Part shown: in pieces, positions 1 to 9,236 of the stretch
Position numbering within the stretch: position 1 is the stretch's first letter
Layout: each line of letters starts with the position of its first letter
Source of the DNA: Flammeovirgaceae bacterium SG7u.111
GTDB lineage: Bacteria; Bacteroidota; Bacteroidia; Cytophagales; Flammeovirgaceae
Assembly: GCA_034044135.1 (NCBI GenBank)
Contig: CP139021.1
Coordinates: forward strand, 2,557,635-2,621,634
Direction: 5' to 3'
Length of the DNA stretch: 64,000 nt
Notes under the pieces: model-generated
Seen by the model: only the letters and a program-made list of their open reading frames with translations
Databases searched by the model: none
What the model was told of the DNA's origin: nothing
Translations under genes and position numbers: made by a program

Positions 1-414
1 CACGAGGTATTCTCGATTGAGCGCTTGCAAAAGATGAAAGAGGAGAACCCTGATGCTGAAGTGATTGCGCATCCCGAATGCCAGAAATTAGTAAGGATGT
101 TTGCCGATTTTATAGGCTCTACCAATAATTTGCTCAATTATGTGCAAAAAAGTGATAGCAAAAGATTTATAGTATTGACAGAGGCAGGCATTATCCACCA
201 AATGGAAAAAGCAATGCCTAACAAGGAGTTTATTCCTGGTCCTGTAAACATGGATAATACTTGTAGCTGTAGCGAGTGTGCGTTCATGAGGCTAAATACT
301 TTGCAAAAAGTGTATTTGTGCTTAAAACATGAACAGCCGGAAGTACATATTGAAGAAGAACTTAGGAAAAAGGCATATGCTCCAATAAAGCGCATGCTTG
401 ATATTTCAAAATAA
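1..414 (+). CDS. nadA: Quinolinate synthase, C-terminal part (5' end outside window)
   Basis: The reading frame is open from base 1 and ends with TAA at 412-414. About 137 codons are visible, so well over half of the usual 300-350-residue protein lies outside the window. The visible part has the NadA C-terminal pattern: an IAHPEC segment, then TEAGI, then a CSCSECAFM cysteine cluster that in this family supplies a ligand of the 4Fe-4S centre. NadA condenses iminoaspartate with dihydroxyacetone phosphate to make quinolinate in the cytoplasm. The next gene encodes NadB, which makes iminoaspartate, so the two catalyse consecutive steps of de novo NAD synthesis. The 125-bp gap to nadB has no obvious terminator. 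Confidence 0.95.
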   Translation, partial: HEVFSIERLQKMKEENPDAEVIAHPECQKLVRMFADFIGSTNNLLNYVQKSDSKRFIVLTEAGIIHQMEKAMPNKEFIPGPVNMDNTCSCSECAFMRLNTLQKVYLCLKHEQPEVHIEEELRKKAYAPIKRMLDISK

Positions 415-539
415 GGGACTGAACGAATTGAATTTTACTATTCAGGTATTCGTTTATTAGTCGACTGCAGTGCTTTGTGACTCTCAATTGTTGATTGTTT
501 TGGCTAAGCAGGTTTTGTGGTAATACATCTAATGAACAA

Positions 540-2102
540 ATGAAGAATGTTGACTTTTTGATTGCCGGTTCTGGACTTGCTGGGCTTACGTATGCTTATA
601 AAGTTGCAGAGTTGTTTCCCGATAAAAAGGTCTGTGTACTGACCAAAAACAAAATGAAGGAGGCAAATTCTCATTATGCCCAAGGAGGAATTGCAGCGGT
701 AATAGATAAAGTCACCGATTCGTTTGAGTCGCACATAGAAGATACACATATAGCTGGTGCGGGTTTGTGCAAGGAGAATGTAGTGGAATTTGTGGTGAGG
801 GAAGCCCCAGATAGAATTTTCGAGCTGATTGAGTTAGGGACTCCCTTCGATACGAAGGAGAATGGCGATCTAGACCTAGGTCTTGAAGGCGGGCATTCCC
901 ACAACAGGATTTTGCATCATAAAGACAGCACAGGTGCTGCAATTTTGAACTCCTTAGTTCGGAAGGTTCAAAAAATATCAAATATAGAAATTCTTGAGTA
1001 TTGCCAAGTTGTAGATATCATCAAGCAAGATGAGAGTGGGGAATGCTTAGGGCTGTATGTGATTTTAAATGGTTCGGACAAGGTAACGCCAATTACTTCG
1101 TCATTGACGCTGTTAGCTACTGGAGGCGCTTGCCAAGTGTACCCAAGTACGACCAATCCCAAAATAGCTACGGGAGATGGTATTGCCATAGCAAGTAGGG
1201 CAGGAGCGGATATAAGCCATATGGAGTTTATCCAATTTCATCCAACTTCTCTCTTTCAACCCGAAATCAGTCAGGTGTTTTTAATATCGGAAGCGTTGCG
1301 TGGGGCTGGGGCAGTTCTTAAAAACCATGAGGGCAGGGAGTTCATGTACGATTATGACCCTCGAGGTCCTCTTGCTCCCCGAGATATCGTTGCTAGGGCG
1401 ATAGAGAGTGAAATGAGGAAAACGGAGCAGTCATATGTGTATTTAGATGCAAGGCATATTGTACAAGAGAAATTGTTAGCTCATTTCCCCAATATTTATA
1501 AAAGGTGTTTGTCAAGAGGAATTGATTTGTTCAGCGATATGATTCCTGTCGTCCCTGCGGCGCATTACACCTGTGGAGGGATTGAAACAGATGAATTTGG
1601 GCAAACATCTATCTCGCGGTTGTTTGCTTGTGGAGAATGCGCTTATACTGGTTTGCACGGTGCAAATAGGTTGGCATCCAATTCCCTTTTAGAAGCGCTA
1701 GTTTTTGCCCACAGAGCAGCTCAAAAGAGCAAAATACTTTTTGAAAGTAGGATAGATACTTCTTCGACATTCACAAACCAGTATGGTGAATTAGTGCTAA
1801 ATGATATTAGCCAGCTTGCTGTTAACCAATTAAAGCAAGAGGTAAGGCAGGTGGCAAGAGAATATGCGGGAATCAACCGACAGAAAGTTGGCTTGGCAGC
1901 TGCTAAAGTGAAGTTAGACGGATTGGAGGCTAAAATAAAGCGCTTGCATAAAGAAAGTCCATCGTGGAAATCCTTTGAGTTGATAAATTTATTGGTGGTA
2001 GCTCAGCTAATTGTCCGAGATGCATTTGATCGAAAAGAAAGTGTTGGAGCACATTTTATCTCTACCGAAGCATCTCTTTACATCAATGAGGAAAGTGCTT
2101 AA
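540..2102 (+). CDS. nadB: L-aspartate oxidase
   Basis: FAD-dependent enzyme oxidising L-aspartate to iminoaspartate, the substrate of NadA encoded just upstream. The N-terminus has the dinucleotide-binding motif AGSGLAGL, followed by the SHYAQGGIA segment, the HSHNRILHH region and, later, VVPAAHYTCGGIETD and GLHGANRLASNSLLEA, all typical of the NadB/succinate dehydrogenase flavoprotein family. The C-terminal helical domain is present. The chosen ATG at 540 puts the flavin motif about ten residues from the start. An in-frame TTG at 495 would add 15 residues of no family character. Length of about 520 residues is normal. A Rho-independent terminator follows at once. Confidence 0.96.
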   Translation: MKNVDFLIAGSGLAGLTYAYKVAELFPDKKVCVLTKNKMKEANSHYAQGGIAAVIDKVTDSFESHIEDTHIAGAGLCKENVVEFVVREAPDRIFELIELGTPFDTKENGDLDLGLEGGHSHNRILHHKDSTGAAILNSLVRKVQKISNIEILEYCQVVDIIKQDESGECLGLYVILNGSDKVTPITSSLTLLATGGACQVYPSTTNPKIATGDGIAIASRAGADISHMEFIQFHPTSLFQPEISQVFLISEALRGAGAVLKNHEGREFMYDYDPRGPLAPRDIVARAIESEMRKTEQSYVYLDARHIVQEKLLAHFPNIYKRCLSRGIDLFSDMIPVVPAAHYTCGGIETDEFGQTSISRLFACGECAYTGLHGANRLASNSLLEALVFAHRAAQKSKILFESRIDTSSTFTNQYGELVLNDISQLAVNQLKQEVRQVAREYAGINRQKVGLAAAKVKLDGLEAKIKRLHKESPSWKSFELINLLVVAQLIVRDAFDRKESVGAHFISTEASLYINEESA

Positions 2103-2134
2103 CCTTTAGATTTCTATCTTTCCCAAAGGATCGT

Positions 2135-2163
2135 AAAGCCCCATTTAAGGGGCTTTTTTTGTG
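2135..2163 (+). terminator. Rho-independent terminator after nadB
   Basis: Stem AAAGCCCC / GGGGCTTT with a 6-nt loop and a run of T. It sits about 35 bp after the nadB stop and right at the end of the convergent EamA gene, so it may serve both strands. Confidence 0.85.
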
Positions 2164-3123
2164 TCACCTCGCTATAGCTTTTTCTGTTTCTTTCTTTTTG
2201 CCCTTGCTTCTTCCCACCAAAATAATCCCCGATATTACGATAGCAGTGCCGGCAATCTGGTACGCAGAAATATGTTCGTACAAGAAAATGCTCGCCAAGA
2301 TGATGGTGGAAATAGGTCCTACACTTCCAATGATGGAAACCGTAGATGCGCCAATCCGTTTGATAGCCTCCGAGATGAGAAAGGAGGGGAAAACAGTGGA
2401 GAAAAGCGCCATGCCCAAGCCAAGTGCATATACTTCCCAAGGATAGCCAAATAGTTGAGTACTGCCCTGAATAGAAAAGTGGGCAATTACACAGATGCAA
2501 GAAACGATCATGGCATAAGAAGTGAATTTTTTAGTGCCAAATTTGGGCAAGAGCTGTCCCGATCCTATCAAGTAAATGGCATAGGTCAATGCGCTTAGGA
2601 AAATAAAGATTCCACCTAAGAGAGGGTTGGAGCTGCTGCCCGGTGAAAGCTTGTCCATGAAAGCAACGTAAATGCCCAAATAGGTAATCAAGATGGCAAC
2701 CATCTGTATTTTAGCAATGGCTTTTCTAAGTACTAACCAAGATATGAGTAAGACAAGGGTAGGGTACACAAAAAGGATGAGACGCTCCAAACTTGCATCA
2801 ATAAATTGAAGACCATAGAAGTCAAAATAACTGGCTAAGTAGTAACCAACAAAACCCATAACAACTACCCATAGATAATCTTTTTGGGTGGGTTGAGAAC
2901 CAGTTGGGTTTTTAGAGCGGAGGGCAATGGCAATGTAGAAAGGTAGGGCAAATCCCATCCTGAGGAGTAGGAGCGATACCGGGTCGATCTCGTAATTGTA
3001 AGCCAATTTGACCATGACTGCCTTGGCGGAGAAAAGAATTGCCCCTGCCAAGGCTAGAAATACCGCACCTAATTCTACATTCTTTTTTTGTGTTTCCATT
3101 TCTTGGTTTTGAGTGTGTGACAT
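2164..3123 (-). CDS. EamA/DMT-family transporter
   Basis: Integral membrane protein of 319 residues with about ten hydrophobic segments arranged as two EamA repeats (roughly residues 15-155 and 165-305). This is the usual size and layout of drug/metabolite transporters that export amino acids or other metabolites. The substrate cannot be told from the sequence. The start codon lies directly after a hairpin with a T-run (3125-3157), which is itself preceded by a 24-codon reading frame rich in Ile, Leu and Met. That order (leader peptide, terminator, transporter) suggests control by attenuation. It is convergent with nadB. Confidence 0.85.
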   Translation of the reverse strand: MSHTQNQEMETQKKNVELGAVFLALAGAILFSAKAVMVKLAYNYEIDPVSLLLLRMGFALPFYIAIALRSKNPTGSQPTQKDYLWVVVMGFVGYYLASYFDFYGLQFIDASLERLILFVYPTLVLLISWLVLRKAIAKIQMVAILITYLGIYVAFMDKLSPGSSSNPLLGGIFIFLSALTYAIYLIGSGQLLPKFGTKKFTSYAMIVSCICVIAHFSIQGSTQLFGYPWEVYALGLGMALFSTVFPSFLISEAIKRIGASTVSIIGSVGPISTIILASIFLYEHISAYQIAGTAIVISGIILVGRSKGKKKETEKAIAR

Positions 3124-3124
3124 A

Positions 3125-3157
3125 AAAAAAGCCCCCTGACATATTCAGGAGGCTTTT
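3125..3157 (-). terminator. Terminator or attenuator hairpin just before the EamA start codon
   Basis: On the minus strand a GC-rich stem (GCCTCCTGA / TCAGGGGGC) is followed by seven T residues that run straight into the EamA ATG. It could end parC transcripts. Because the downstream gene starts within one or two bases of it, an attenuator role for the EamA gene is at least as likely. Confidence 0.7.
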
Positions 3158-3181
3158 CACATAATCGTATATTTACAATTA

Positions 3182-3256
3182 TCAATAAAGCATCCTTCCC
3201 ATTCTGAGCAGAATGAGTTGCCATGCGATCATATTGATAATTGAAATCCTATTCAT
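3182..3256 (-). CDS. Possible leader peptide (24 aa) upstream of EamA transporter
   Basis: ATG to TGA frame of 24 codons on the minus strand between parC and the EamA gene. It encodes MNRISIINMIAWQLILLRMG followed by RMLY. Five Ile, four Leu and four Met codons make it look like a branched-chain or Met-sensing leader. Within it the bases CATTCT-GCTC-AGAATG form a small hairpin, and the terminator-like hairpin follows 25 bp after the stop. No homologue is recognised. The call rests on composition and position only, and the frame could be fortuitous. Confidence 0.4.
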   Translation of the reverse strand: MNRISIINMIAWQLILLRMGRMLY

Positions 3257-3303
3257 AATGCTAATCTACTTTTAAAATCTTGATTCGCCAAAATAAATAT
3301 TCT

Positions 3304-5889
3304 CTAAAACAATTTTAACTGGTCTTTATCGTCTTTTGGAGCCGATGAGTCATCGTCGTTACCATTGTTTTTGCTTTTGAGCTGTTCTGGCGTAAGCTCT
3401 TCATATTTTGTCAATAGTTTGACTTTTTGCACTTTGTCGTATGATAGCTTGTTGCCCATTGCCTTCCACCCTTTTAAGTCGATGAACTCATCAAGTGCGA
3501 CTTCCGTTTTTACCAGCTCTCTTTTAGCGTTCTTGGCTTGTACTTCCACCATTGGTTTCAGTTGGGTGGTTGCCAAAGTGAGTTTCGAGCCAGAAGATTC
3601 ACCTATGAAACTATAGCGTTGATTGATGGAGGTAGTCTCGACCACAAACCTTTTTACATAGTAATCCTTGTTTTTGCCATCGTAGTGGATGACGGAAATG
3701 GGTTTTTCTGGTTCAAACTTCTCTATTCTCACCAGTTGCTTTTGATCATATCGATTGCTCAGCTCGTAGTCTGTGATCTCATACTCGCCGTTTTGGTAGA
3801 TCGCAATGATCTGGTCACCGTTGTTGAACTTCCCGAGGTACTGTCCATTGTCGTCCTTGTTTAGTCTGCCAATAGCCGAATCGTACCACAAGTCCATTGC
3901 GCTTAGGGTAGAAACTCCCTGTTTTAGCAAGCTGACTTTGCGGATAGGATATTTGGTGAGGATATTTCCTTGGGAGGCTCTTCCTTTTATGTCTAGCGTG
4001 GCAAAGTCGTAGTCGAATTGCTTGGTTCTAGCTTTGCAAGTTGCTGTCAGGTTCACCGAAACTACCTCTGCTTCACCGTTAGGATTTGCCGTGAAATACA
4101 GTACTTTTGTCCCTTTTGTACCTATGGTAAGGTCGTAAGGTTTGTCCCGGGTGATGGCTAAGACTTGGAATCTTTTTACCCTCGTAGTACCCGATTTCCC
4201 ATCTCTATAGATCAGGTTGAACACCTTGCGCTCGTCGCCTTTTATAAACACTTCCACATGTATAATGCCCTTCCCAACAAAAACCTTATCTTGGATTTTG
4301 GTGACTACAAACTTGCCATCTTCGAAGAACACAATTATGTCGTCTATATCCGAACACTCGCTCACATATTCGTCTTTCTTTAGCCCGTAGCCTATGAAGC
4401 CTTCTTTTCGGTTTACATAGAGCTTGGCGTTGTTCGCGGCAACCTTAGTAGCGGCTATGGTGTCAAAAGCGGTTATATCTGTTTTCCGCTCTTTCCCTTT
4501 ACCATACTTTTTAAGAAGGTTTTTGTAATAATCAATAGCGTAGTCCGTGAGGTTATCTAAGTTGAAGTTGACTTCCGCTAATTCCTCTTCCAGCTTGCGC
4601 ATCATTTCGTCAGCTTTGAAGCTGTCAAACTTCGAGATACGCTTGATCTTGATCTCGGTAAGCCTTATGATGTCGTCATCATTTATTTCCCTGTAAAAAT
4701 CCTTTTTGTAAGGATCGAGGCCTTGGTCAATAGTCTCTATAACTGACTCCCAAGTTTCACATTCTTCAATGTCCCGGTAGATTCTGTTTTCGATAAAAAT
4801 CTTTTCAAGGGAGGAGAAAAGGATCTTTTCTTGAAGCTCTCCTTTCCTGATCTCTAGTTCGCTTTTCAGCAAATCTGCCGTCTGTTGCGTGTTGAAACGA
4901 AGGATGTCGTTCACGCTCATGAACCTTGGCTTGTCGCCAATTACTACACAGCAGTTGGGGGAAATAGACGATTCGCAATCGGTGAAGGCGTAGAGGGCAT
5001 CAATGGTGATATCGGGCGATTGACCTGGTGCCAAATGAACTTCAATCTCTACATCTTTTGCCGTATTATCAACTACCTTCTTGATCTTGATTTTTCCTTG
5101 ATCATTAGCTTTGATGATCGAATCGATCAAGCTTTGGGTGGTCGTGCTGTAAGGTATTTCTTTTATTAATAAAGTCTTGTTGTCAGAAGGCTCGATTTTC
5201 GCCCTTATGCGTATCTTTCCTCCTTTCAATCCTTCGTTGTAATTGCTGAAGTCAGCTAAGCCTCCCGTTGGAAAATCGGGCACAAGATTGAATGATTTTC
5301 CTTGTAGGATTTTTATAGAAGCTTCTATAAGTTCACAAAAATTGTGAGGCATAATCTTGGTGGCTAAGCCCACGGCAATACCTTCAGCTCCCTGCGCTAG
5401 TAGCATCGGGAATTTTACCGGAAGGGTCACAGGTTCTTTTTTCCTGCCATCGTAAGAAGCTTGCCATTCGGTAGTTTGTGGGTTATAGACCACATCGAGG
5501 GCAAACTTGGAGAGCCTTGCTTCTATATACCTTGGTGCGGCAGCGCGGTCACCAGTGCGGATATCGCCCCAGTTTCCCTGCATGTCTATGAGCATATCCT
5601 TTTGCCCCATGTTCACAATTGCATCGCCTATGGAGGCATCGCCGTGGGGGTGGTATTGCATGGCGGTACCGATGATATTTGCTACCTTGTTGAACCTGCC
5701 GTCGTCAAGCTCCTTCATGGCGTGAAGAATTCTTCGCTGAACGGGTTTAAATCCATCGTTTATAGCTGGGACAGCTCTCTCTAAAATAACATATGAGGCA
5801 TAATCTAAAAACCAATTCTCATACATCCCGCTAATCGGGATCACTTTTCCATCTATGTGCTCTTCGGCGTGTTCGTTATTGTTTTCCAA
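3304..5889 (-). CDS. parC: DNA topoisomerase IV/gyrase subunit A
   Basis: Type IIA topoisomerase breakage-reunion subunit of 861 residues. The N-terminal domain shows GFKPVQRRILHAM around residue 47, the QYHPHGDAS motif near 78-86, and the catalytic tyrosine at about residue 121 in AAPRYIEARL. A long coiled-coil region follows near 430-470, then a beta-rich C-terminal DNA-wrapping domain. The tail is acidic and lysine-rich. The C-terminal blades lack an obvious GyrA box, which favours topoisomerase IV ParC over GyrA, although Bacteroidota annotation often leaves this open. The usual parE partner is not next to it in this window. It cuts and rejoins both DNA strands to decatenate or relax the chromosome. 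Confidence 0.85.
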   Translation of the reverse strand: MENNNEHAEEHIDGKVIPISGMYENWFLDYASYVILERAVPAINDGFKPVQRRILHAMKELDDGRFNKVANIIGTAMQYHPHGDASIGDAIVNMGQKDMLIDMQGNWGDIRTGDRAAAPRYIEARLSKFALDVVYNPQTTEWQASYDGRKKEPVTLPVKFPMLLAQGAEGIAVGLATKIMPHNFCELIEASIKILQGKSFNLVPDFPTGGLADFSNYNEGLKGGKIRIRAKIEPSDNKTLLIKEIPYSTTTQSLIDSIIKANDQGKIKIKKVVDNTAKDVEIEVHLAPGQSPDITIDALYAFTDCESSISPNCCVVIGDKPRFMSVNDILRFNTQQTADLLKSELEIRKGELQEKILFSSLEKIFIENRIYRDIEECETWESVIETIDQGLDPYKKDFYREINDDDIIRLTEIKIKRISKFDSFKADEMMRKLEEELAEVNFNLDNLTDYAIDYYKNLLKKYGKGKERKTDITAFDTIAATKVAANNAKLYVNRKEGFIGYGLKKDEYVSECSDIDDIIVFFEDGKFVVTKIQDKVFVGKGIIHVEVFIKGDERKVFNLIYRDGKSGTTRVKRFQVLAITRDKPYDLTIGTKGTKVLYFTANPNGEAEVVSVNLTATCKARTKQFDYDFATLDIKGRASQGNILTKYPIRKVSLLKQGVSTLSAMDLWYDSAIGRLNKDDNGQYLGKFNNGDQIIAIYQNGEYEITDYELSNRYDQKQLVRIEKFEPEKPISVIHYDGKNKDYYVKRFVVETTSINQRYSFIGESSGSKLTLATTQLKPMVEVQAKNAKRELVKTEVALDEFIDLKGWKAMGNKLSYDKVQKVKLLTKYEELTPEQLKSKNNGNDDDSSAPKDDKDQLKLF

Positions 5890-6229
5890 TTTTCTCTCTC
5901 TCTGATATTGTTATTTAAAGAAACTTCAAAAAATCTCCATCTTCATTTCATGCAAGTGCCAAGATACCTCATTTAGGTTCTTGTTAGAGGTGTTTGTTGG
6001 CGCAATTCGGCAAATTTAATTGATTATTTTAATGATAATAGGGCTGAATGGGCGATATTCTAATAAGCTATGATATATCTATCTGTAAATAAGTTATTTA
6101 ACTTCTAAAAAAGAATTATAGCCTTTTTGCTACCATTATCTCTTATACTTACTTCGAGTTAATTTAATAATGTTCATAAAATTAGCAATTGATTTTATAA
6201 TAAACAATATTTTAATACTTAGGCAAAAA

Positions 6230-6263
6230 AAATCTCCCGAACTCAAAGAGTCGCGAGAGATTT
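6230..6263 (-). terminator. Hairpin with T-run on minus strand in the 5.9-6.7 kb gap
   Basis: Arms AAATCTC and GAGAGATTT with a second inner pairing ACTC/GAGT; the A-run on its left is a T-run on the minus strand. This is the only structured element seen in the 850-bp AT-rich gap between parC and the truncated haemoglobin gene. No convincing reading frame, repeat or RNA gene was found in the rest of that gap. Confidence 0.55.
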
Positions 6264-6740
6264 GATAGGATGGTTTAATTGTTAATCTGTCCTGCTATAA
6301 ATATAAGAGTTTCCATATAGGAGGGTATACCTATAATTAGGGATATTGTATGTGTGCATACAAAAAAATATTGTTTATACTTTTTCTAAATAACAAAATG
6401 AAAGGAAGTTTAGGTAGGATTCAACTATAACTGGGTACTTACTATTATAGGTGTTTTTTGCCATTACTTAGTGCTCGTTTTTCGTTGAAAAGTGGGCTTG
6501 GTTTTAATGAGGGCAAGTCACTATTTTTTCATTAAAATAGAAGAGGGTTTTCTAATTCTTTCTTGGTAAACAGCTATGATTGGGTTTATCAAGATGGCAA
6601 CAGATAGAAAATGTTTAAAAAATGAGCAAGATAGGTGTGGTTAGTTTTCCTGTATTTTGCAGATTGGCTTATAGGGTAGGGAAAGTGTATGTTTTTTCTT
6701 AAAAGAAGCCCTGCTTTTTCACAAAGCTCCATAGTTTCAT

Positions 6741-7118
6741 CTAGCCATTCACTTGCCCTATCTTGAATTCCATCAGCCCAGCGATTTGTGAGGCTCGTTT
6801 TATTGCTTCCTCTGCTTTTTCTCCCTCAAAATATTGCTTTACCGTGCTAACCCAAAGGCTGAGCCACTGGGCAAAATGTGTTGGTTGGATGGCTGATTTC
6901 TTGTTTAGGTCAAAATGCTTCAGCATTGGGTTTCCTTTGTAAACCATGTTTCCTAGCAAAGTAGTTTCCCAAAAATCATACATAACGGGCATGTGTTTTT
7001 CCATGTCTAACTGCACTACTTCGGTAAAAAAATGCCCTATTGCCTCATCGGCAGTAGCTTGTTTGTAAAATTTATCTACCAAAAACTGTATATCTTCTCT
7101 AGTCTCAAGGGTTCTCAT
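6741..7118 (-). CDS. Group III truncated haemoglobin
   Basis: Small haem protein of about 125 residues. It shows the group III pattern: an EDIQFLVDKFY N-terminal helix, the HMPVMYDFWETTLL helix, YKGNPMLKHF, a proximal histidine in the THFAQWLSLW segment, and an AEEAIKRASQIA C-terminal helix. Proteins of this family bind oxygen or NO; the physiological role is not shown here. The start at 7118 (MRTLETREDI) matches family length; an ATG at 7145 would add nine basic, polar residues. It stands alone, with long AT-rich spacers on both sides. Confidence 0.85.
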   Translation of the reverse strand: MRTLETREDIQFLVDKFYKQATADEAIGHFFTEVVQLDMEKHMPVMYDFWETTLLGNMVYKGNPMLKHFDLNKKSAIQPTHFAQWLSLWVSTVKQYFEGEKAEEAIKRASQIAGLMEFKIGQVNG

Positions 7119-7362
7119 GTTATTTTTTTGGTTACGTTTATTCAAATGTACACATACATTTTTCTTTTCTCTTTAGAAACTCAATTACTGGTTGAGAGTA
7201 TTGTTAAACCCTTAAATATTGGTTAAGTCTGGTTTAAAGGGGATAAACCCTGTTCAACTAATAAAATGCTTGCTCAACGAAATTTTTGTAGTTCTTAAGA
7301 TTTAATTTGACATTTTTGTACAGTCAAATAACAAAATATTTTACCCCTATAAAAAACTAATA

Positions 7363-7944
7363 ATGAAGAAGATTCTGATAACTGTATTTGCAATGGTATT
7401 ACTGTCGGCGTGCAGTAGTGTAAAAATCGTAACAGATCAAGATAGCTCTTTTGATTTCTCGCAGTACCAATCAGCCGAATATTTTGGTTGGAAGGAGAAC
7501 AGCGATAAGATTTTGAACGGGTTTGACAAAGAGCGCATAGAAAAAGCCTTTGCTTCCGAGTTTGAAAAAAGGGATGTAGAAATAGTGGAGAAAGGAAAAG
7601 GAGATTTAGTAGTTTCCCTTTATATAGTGACCGAACAAAAAACGGAACAGGTGGCTACTACCAATAATATGGGAGGAGGTTATTATGGTGGATATGGGCG
7701 GTACTATGGTTACGGTCCAGGCTGGGGCTGGGGCGGAGGTTATTCAAATACTACCGTGCACGAATACGATTATACCGTTGGCACGTTGGTCGTTTCAGTT
7801 TATGACAAGAAAGAGCAGAAGCTGATTTGGGAAACGGCAGCCGCAGGTGAAGTAGATGAAGATCCCAAGAAAAGGGAACATAAAATACCTATTCTCGTGG
7901 CGAAAATGATGAGTAAATATCCAGTGAAGCCAGTGAATAAATAG
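7363..7944 (+). CDS. DUF4136 lipoprotein
   Basis: Precursor of 193 residues with a lipoprotein signal peptide (lipobox LLSAC, lipidated Cys about residue 17). The mature part has the DUF4136 pattern: a DFSQYQSAEYFGW start, conserved DLVVSLYI strand, a Gly/Tyr-rich insert of about 25 residues near 103-127, and the VGTLVVSVYDKKEQKLIWETAAAG core. The protein is expected at the inner face of the outer membrane. The family has no settled function. It is monocistronic and followed by a terminator. Confidence 0.85.
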   Translation: MKKILITVFAMVLLSACSSVKIVTDQDSSFDFSQYQSAEYFGWKENSDKILNGFDKERIEKAFASEFEKRDVEIVEKGKGDLVVSLYIVTEQKTEQVATTNNMGGGYYGGYGRYYGYGPGWGWGGGYSNTTVHEYDYTVGTLVVSVYDKKEQKLIWETAAAGEVDEDPKKREHKIPILVAKMMSKYPVKPVNK

Positions 7945-7965
7945 TTGTTTTTTTTAGGAGAAAAC

Positions 7966-7999
7966 CAGCCCTATGAAACTTGTTTCGTGGGGCTTTTTT
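7966..7999 (+). terminator. Terminator after DUF4136 gene
   Basis: Hairpin with AGCCC and GGGCT arms, additional pairing of GAAAC with GTTTC near the loop, and a run of six T. The sequence from here to the riboswitch (8000-8250) shows no gene. Confidence 0.8.
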
Positions 8000-8257
8000 A
8001 TTAGGACAATTTCAATACAACTGTCCTGTTTATGATGAGCAAAGTATCAAGTACCGGTTATGGTACTTGATACTTTGTAGGACATTCCTAGCACAAATGC
8101 TTCTGCTATGCCTATTTCCTCCCATGCAATATTGGTTATGTCTATATTATCACCAAAAAGCTTACTGAAAATTCATTTTTTTTAATTCTGCCTAAAAGAA
8201 AAATACTTTGTGCTTTTGGCACTCCCTTCAAATAAAAAACTACATTTGCAGCGATTT

Positions 8258-8446
8258 GGCGGATTTCTCTTTTTCAAGAGAAACCTTAATATGGGAATCC
8301 AGTGATTTGGTTTTTTAACCAAAAAATCTGGAGCTGTACCCGCAGCTGTAAGTCCATTATATGATTTTGAAATCACCTAGCCACTTTTTTGTTCGTCAGA
8401 AAGGGAAGGCTTCAAAGTCAGGACGAGCCAGAAGACCTGCCAAGCA
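8258..8446 (+). promoter_or_regulatory. Cobalamin (AdoCbl-type) riboswitch
   Basis: All main conserved segments appear in order: GGGAATCCAGTG near 8293, the CTGTACCCGCAGCTGTAA core near 8334, GCCACT near 8380, GGGAAGGC near 8403, and the B12 box GCCAGAAGACCTGCC at about 8427-8441. In this RNA family bound cobalamin lowers expression of the downstream genes. It lies about 170 bp before the first gene of a four-gene operon with a CobN-like chelatase, so the operon should be repressed when B12 is plentiful. Confidence 0.95.
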
Positions 8447-8614
8447 TATTTTTTATATCGTCAAAGCTTTCGGGATAAAAGCATTTGGGTAGGTCTGTTG
8501 CAGTCCTTTCTATTTGAATCTTCCAAAACCCATATTGATCTGGTGTAGATTAATTATGTGAAGAGAAGAGTTTTTCCCGATTTGTTTTTGGTATTCTAAC
8601 TTAATACAGAACAA

Positions 8615-9232
8615 ATGACAGATTGGGTAGACGTAGGACTTTTATCACTTCAAGGAGCTTTTTTACTTGTTGGCAGTTTGGGTGCTTTTCTATATTTCCC
8701 ATCATCTGGGAAACAAAAGAAAGCTGCTGGCTTGCTAACCGCTTTGGTAGGAATATGTCTTGGAATAGGAATCTTTTTTGCCTCTTTTTCAGTAGCTCAA
8801 CACCAAGCAATGGTGGTGTGCGTGTCGTTGCTTTCATTTGCAGTTTCCCTTCAGCTTATTTCAATTCCACGAGTTTTCGGCCTTATTCCCAGTTTTCAAT
8901 TTGCCATAGGGATAACCCTTTCAATTAGTTGCTTTTTTACCTATCCAACACCTTCTAATTGGTTTTTTCTTTTAGTTCTGATGGGAATGATAGGGCTAGC
9001 GTTTGCCAAAAAAATATCTCTTTCCTTACAGAATTATTGCCAAGGGGGAGCTTTTATTGTTGCTCTGACCTGGTTGGCAGAGCCTGTCTATGCCCATGCA
9101 TTTTCACATAAGAAACCTATCCAGACTGTACAGTGGGATTTCTTTACTAGCCTGCCAGCTATTTGCACTGTGATAGGTCTGGTCTTGTTAGTAGTCATTG
9201 GTCTTTTCATTCCTCGCAAACATAAATTTTAA
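8615..9232 (+). CDS. HmuT-like polytopic membrane protein of B12-regulated operon
   Basis: Protein of 205 residues, almost entirely hydrophobic, with about six membrane segments and a short basic C-terminus (IPRKHKF). There is no recognisable catalytic motif. It is the first gene after the cobalamin riboswitch and ends 4 bp before an ExbB-like gene, which is followed by DUF2149-like and CobN-like genes. The same order of a small membrane protein, ExbB-like, DUF2149-like and CobN-like is known from hmu haem-uptake loci of Bacteroides and Porphyromonas, so I read it as the HmuT-position protein. That assignment comes from gene order rather than visible homology. Confidence 0.6.
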   Translation: MTDWVDVGLLSLQGAFLLVGSLGAFLYFPSSGKQKKAAGLLTALVGICLGIGIFFASFSVAQHQAMVVCVSLLSFAVSLQLISIPRVFGLIPSFQFAIGITLSISCFFTYPTPSNWFFLLVLMGMIGLAFAKKISLSLQNYCQGGAFIVALTWLAEPVYAHAFSHKKPIQTVQWDFFTSLPAICTVIGLVLLVVIGLFIPRKHKF

Positions 9233-9236
9233 TTAT

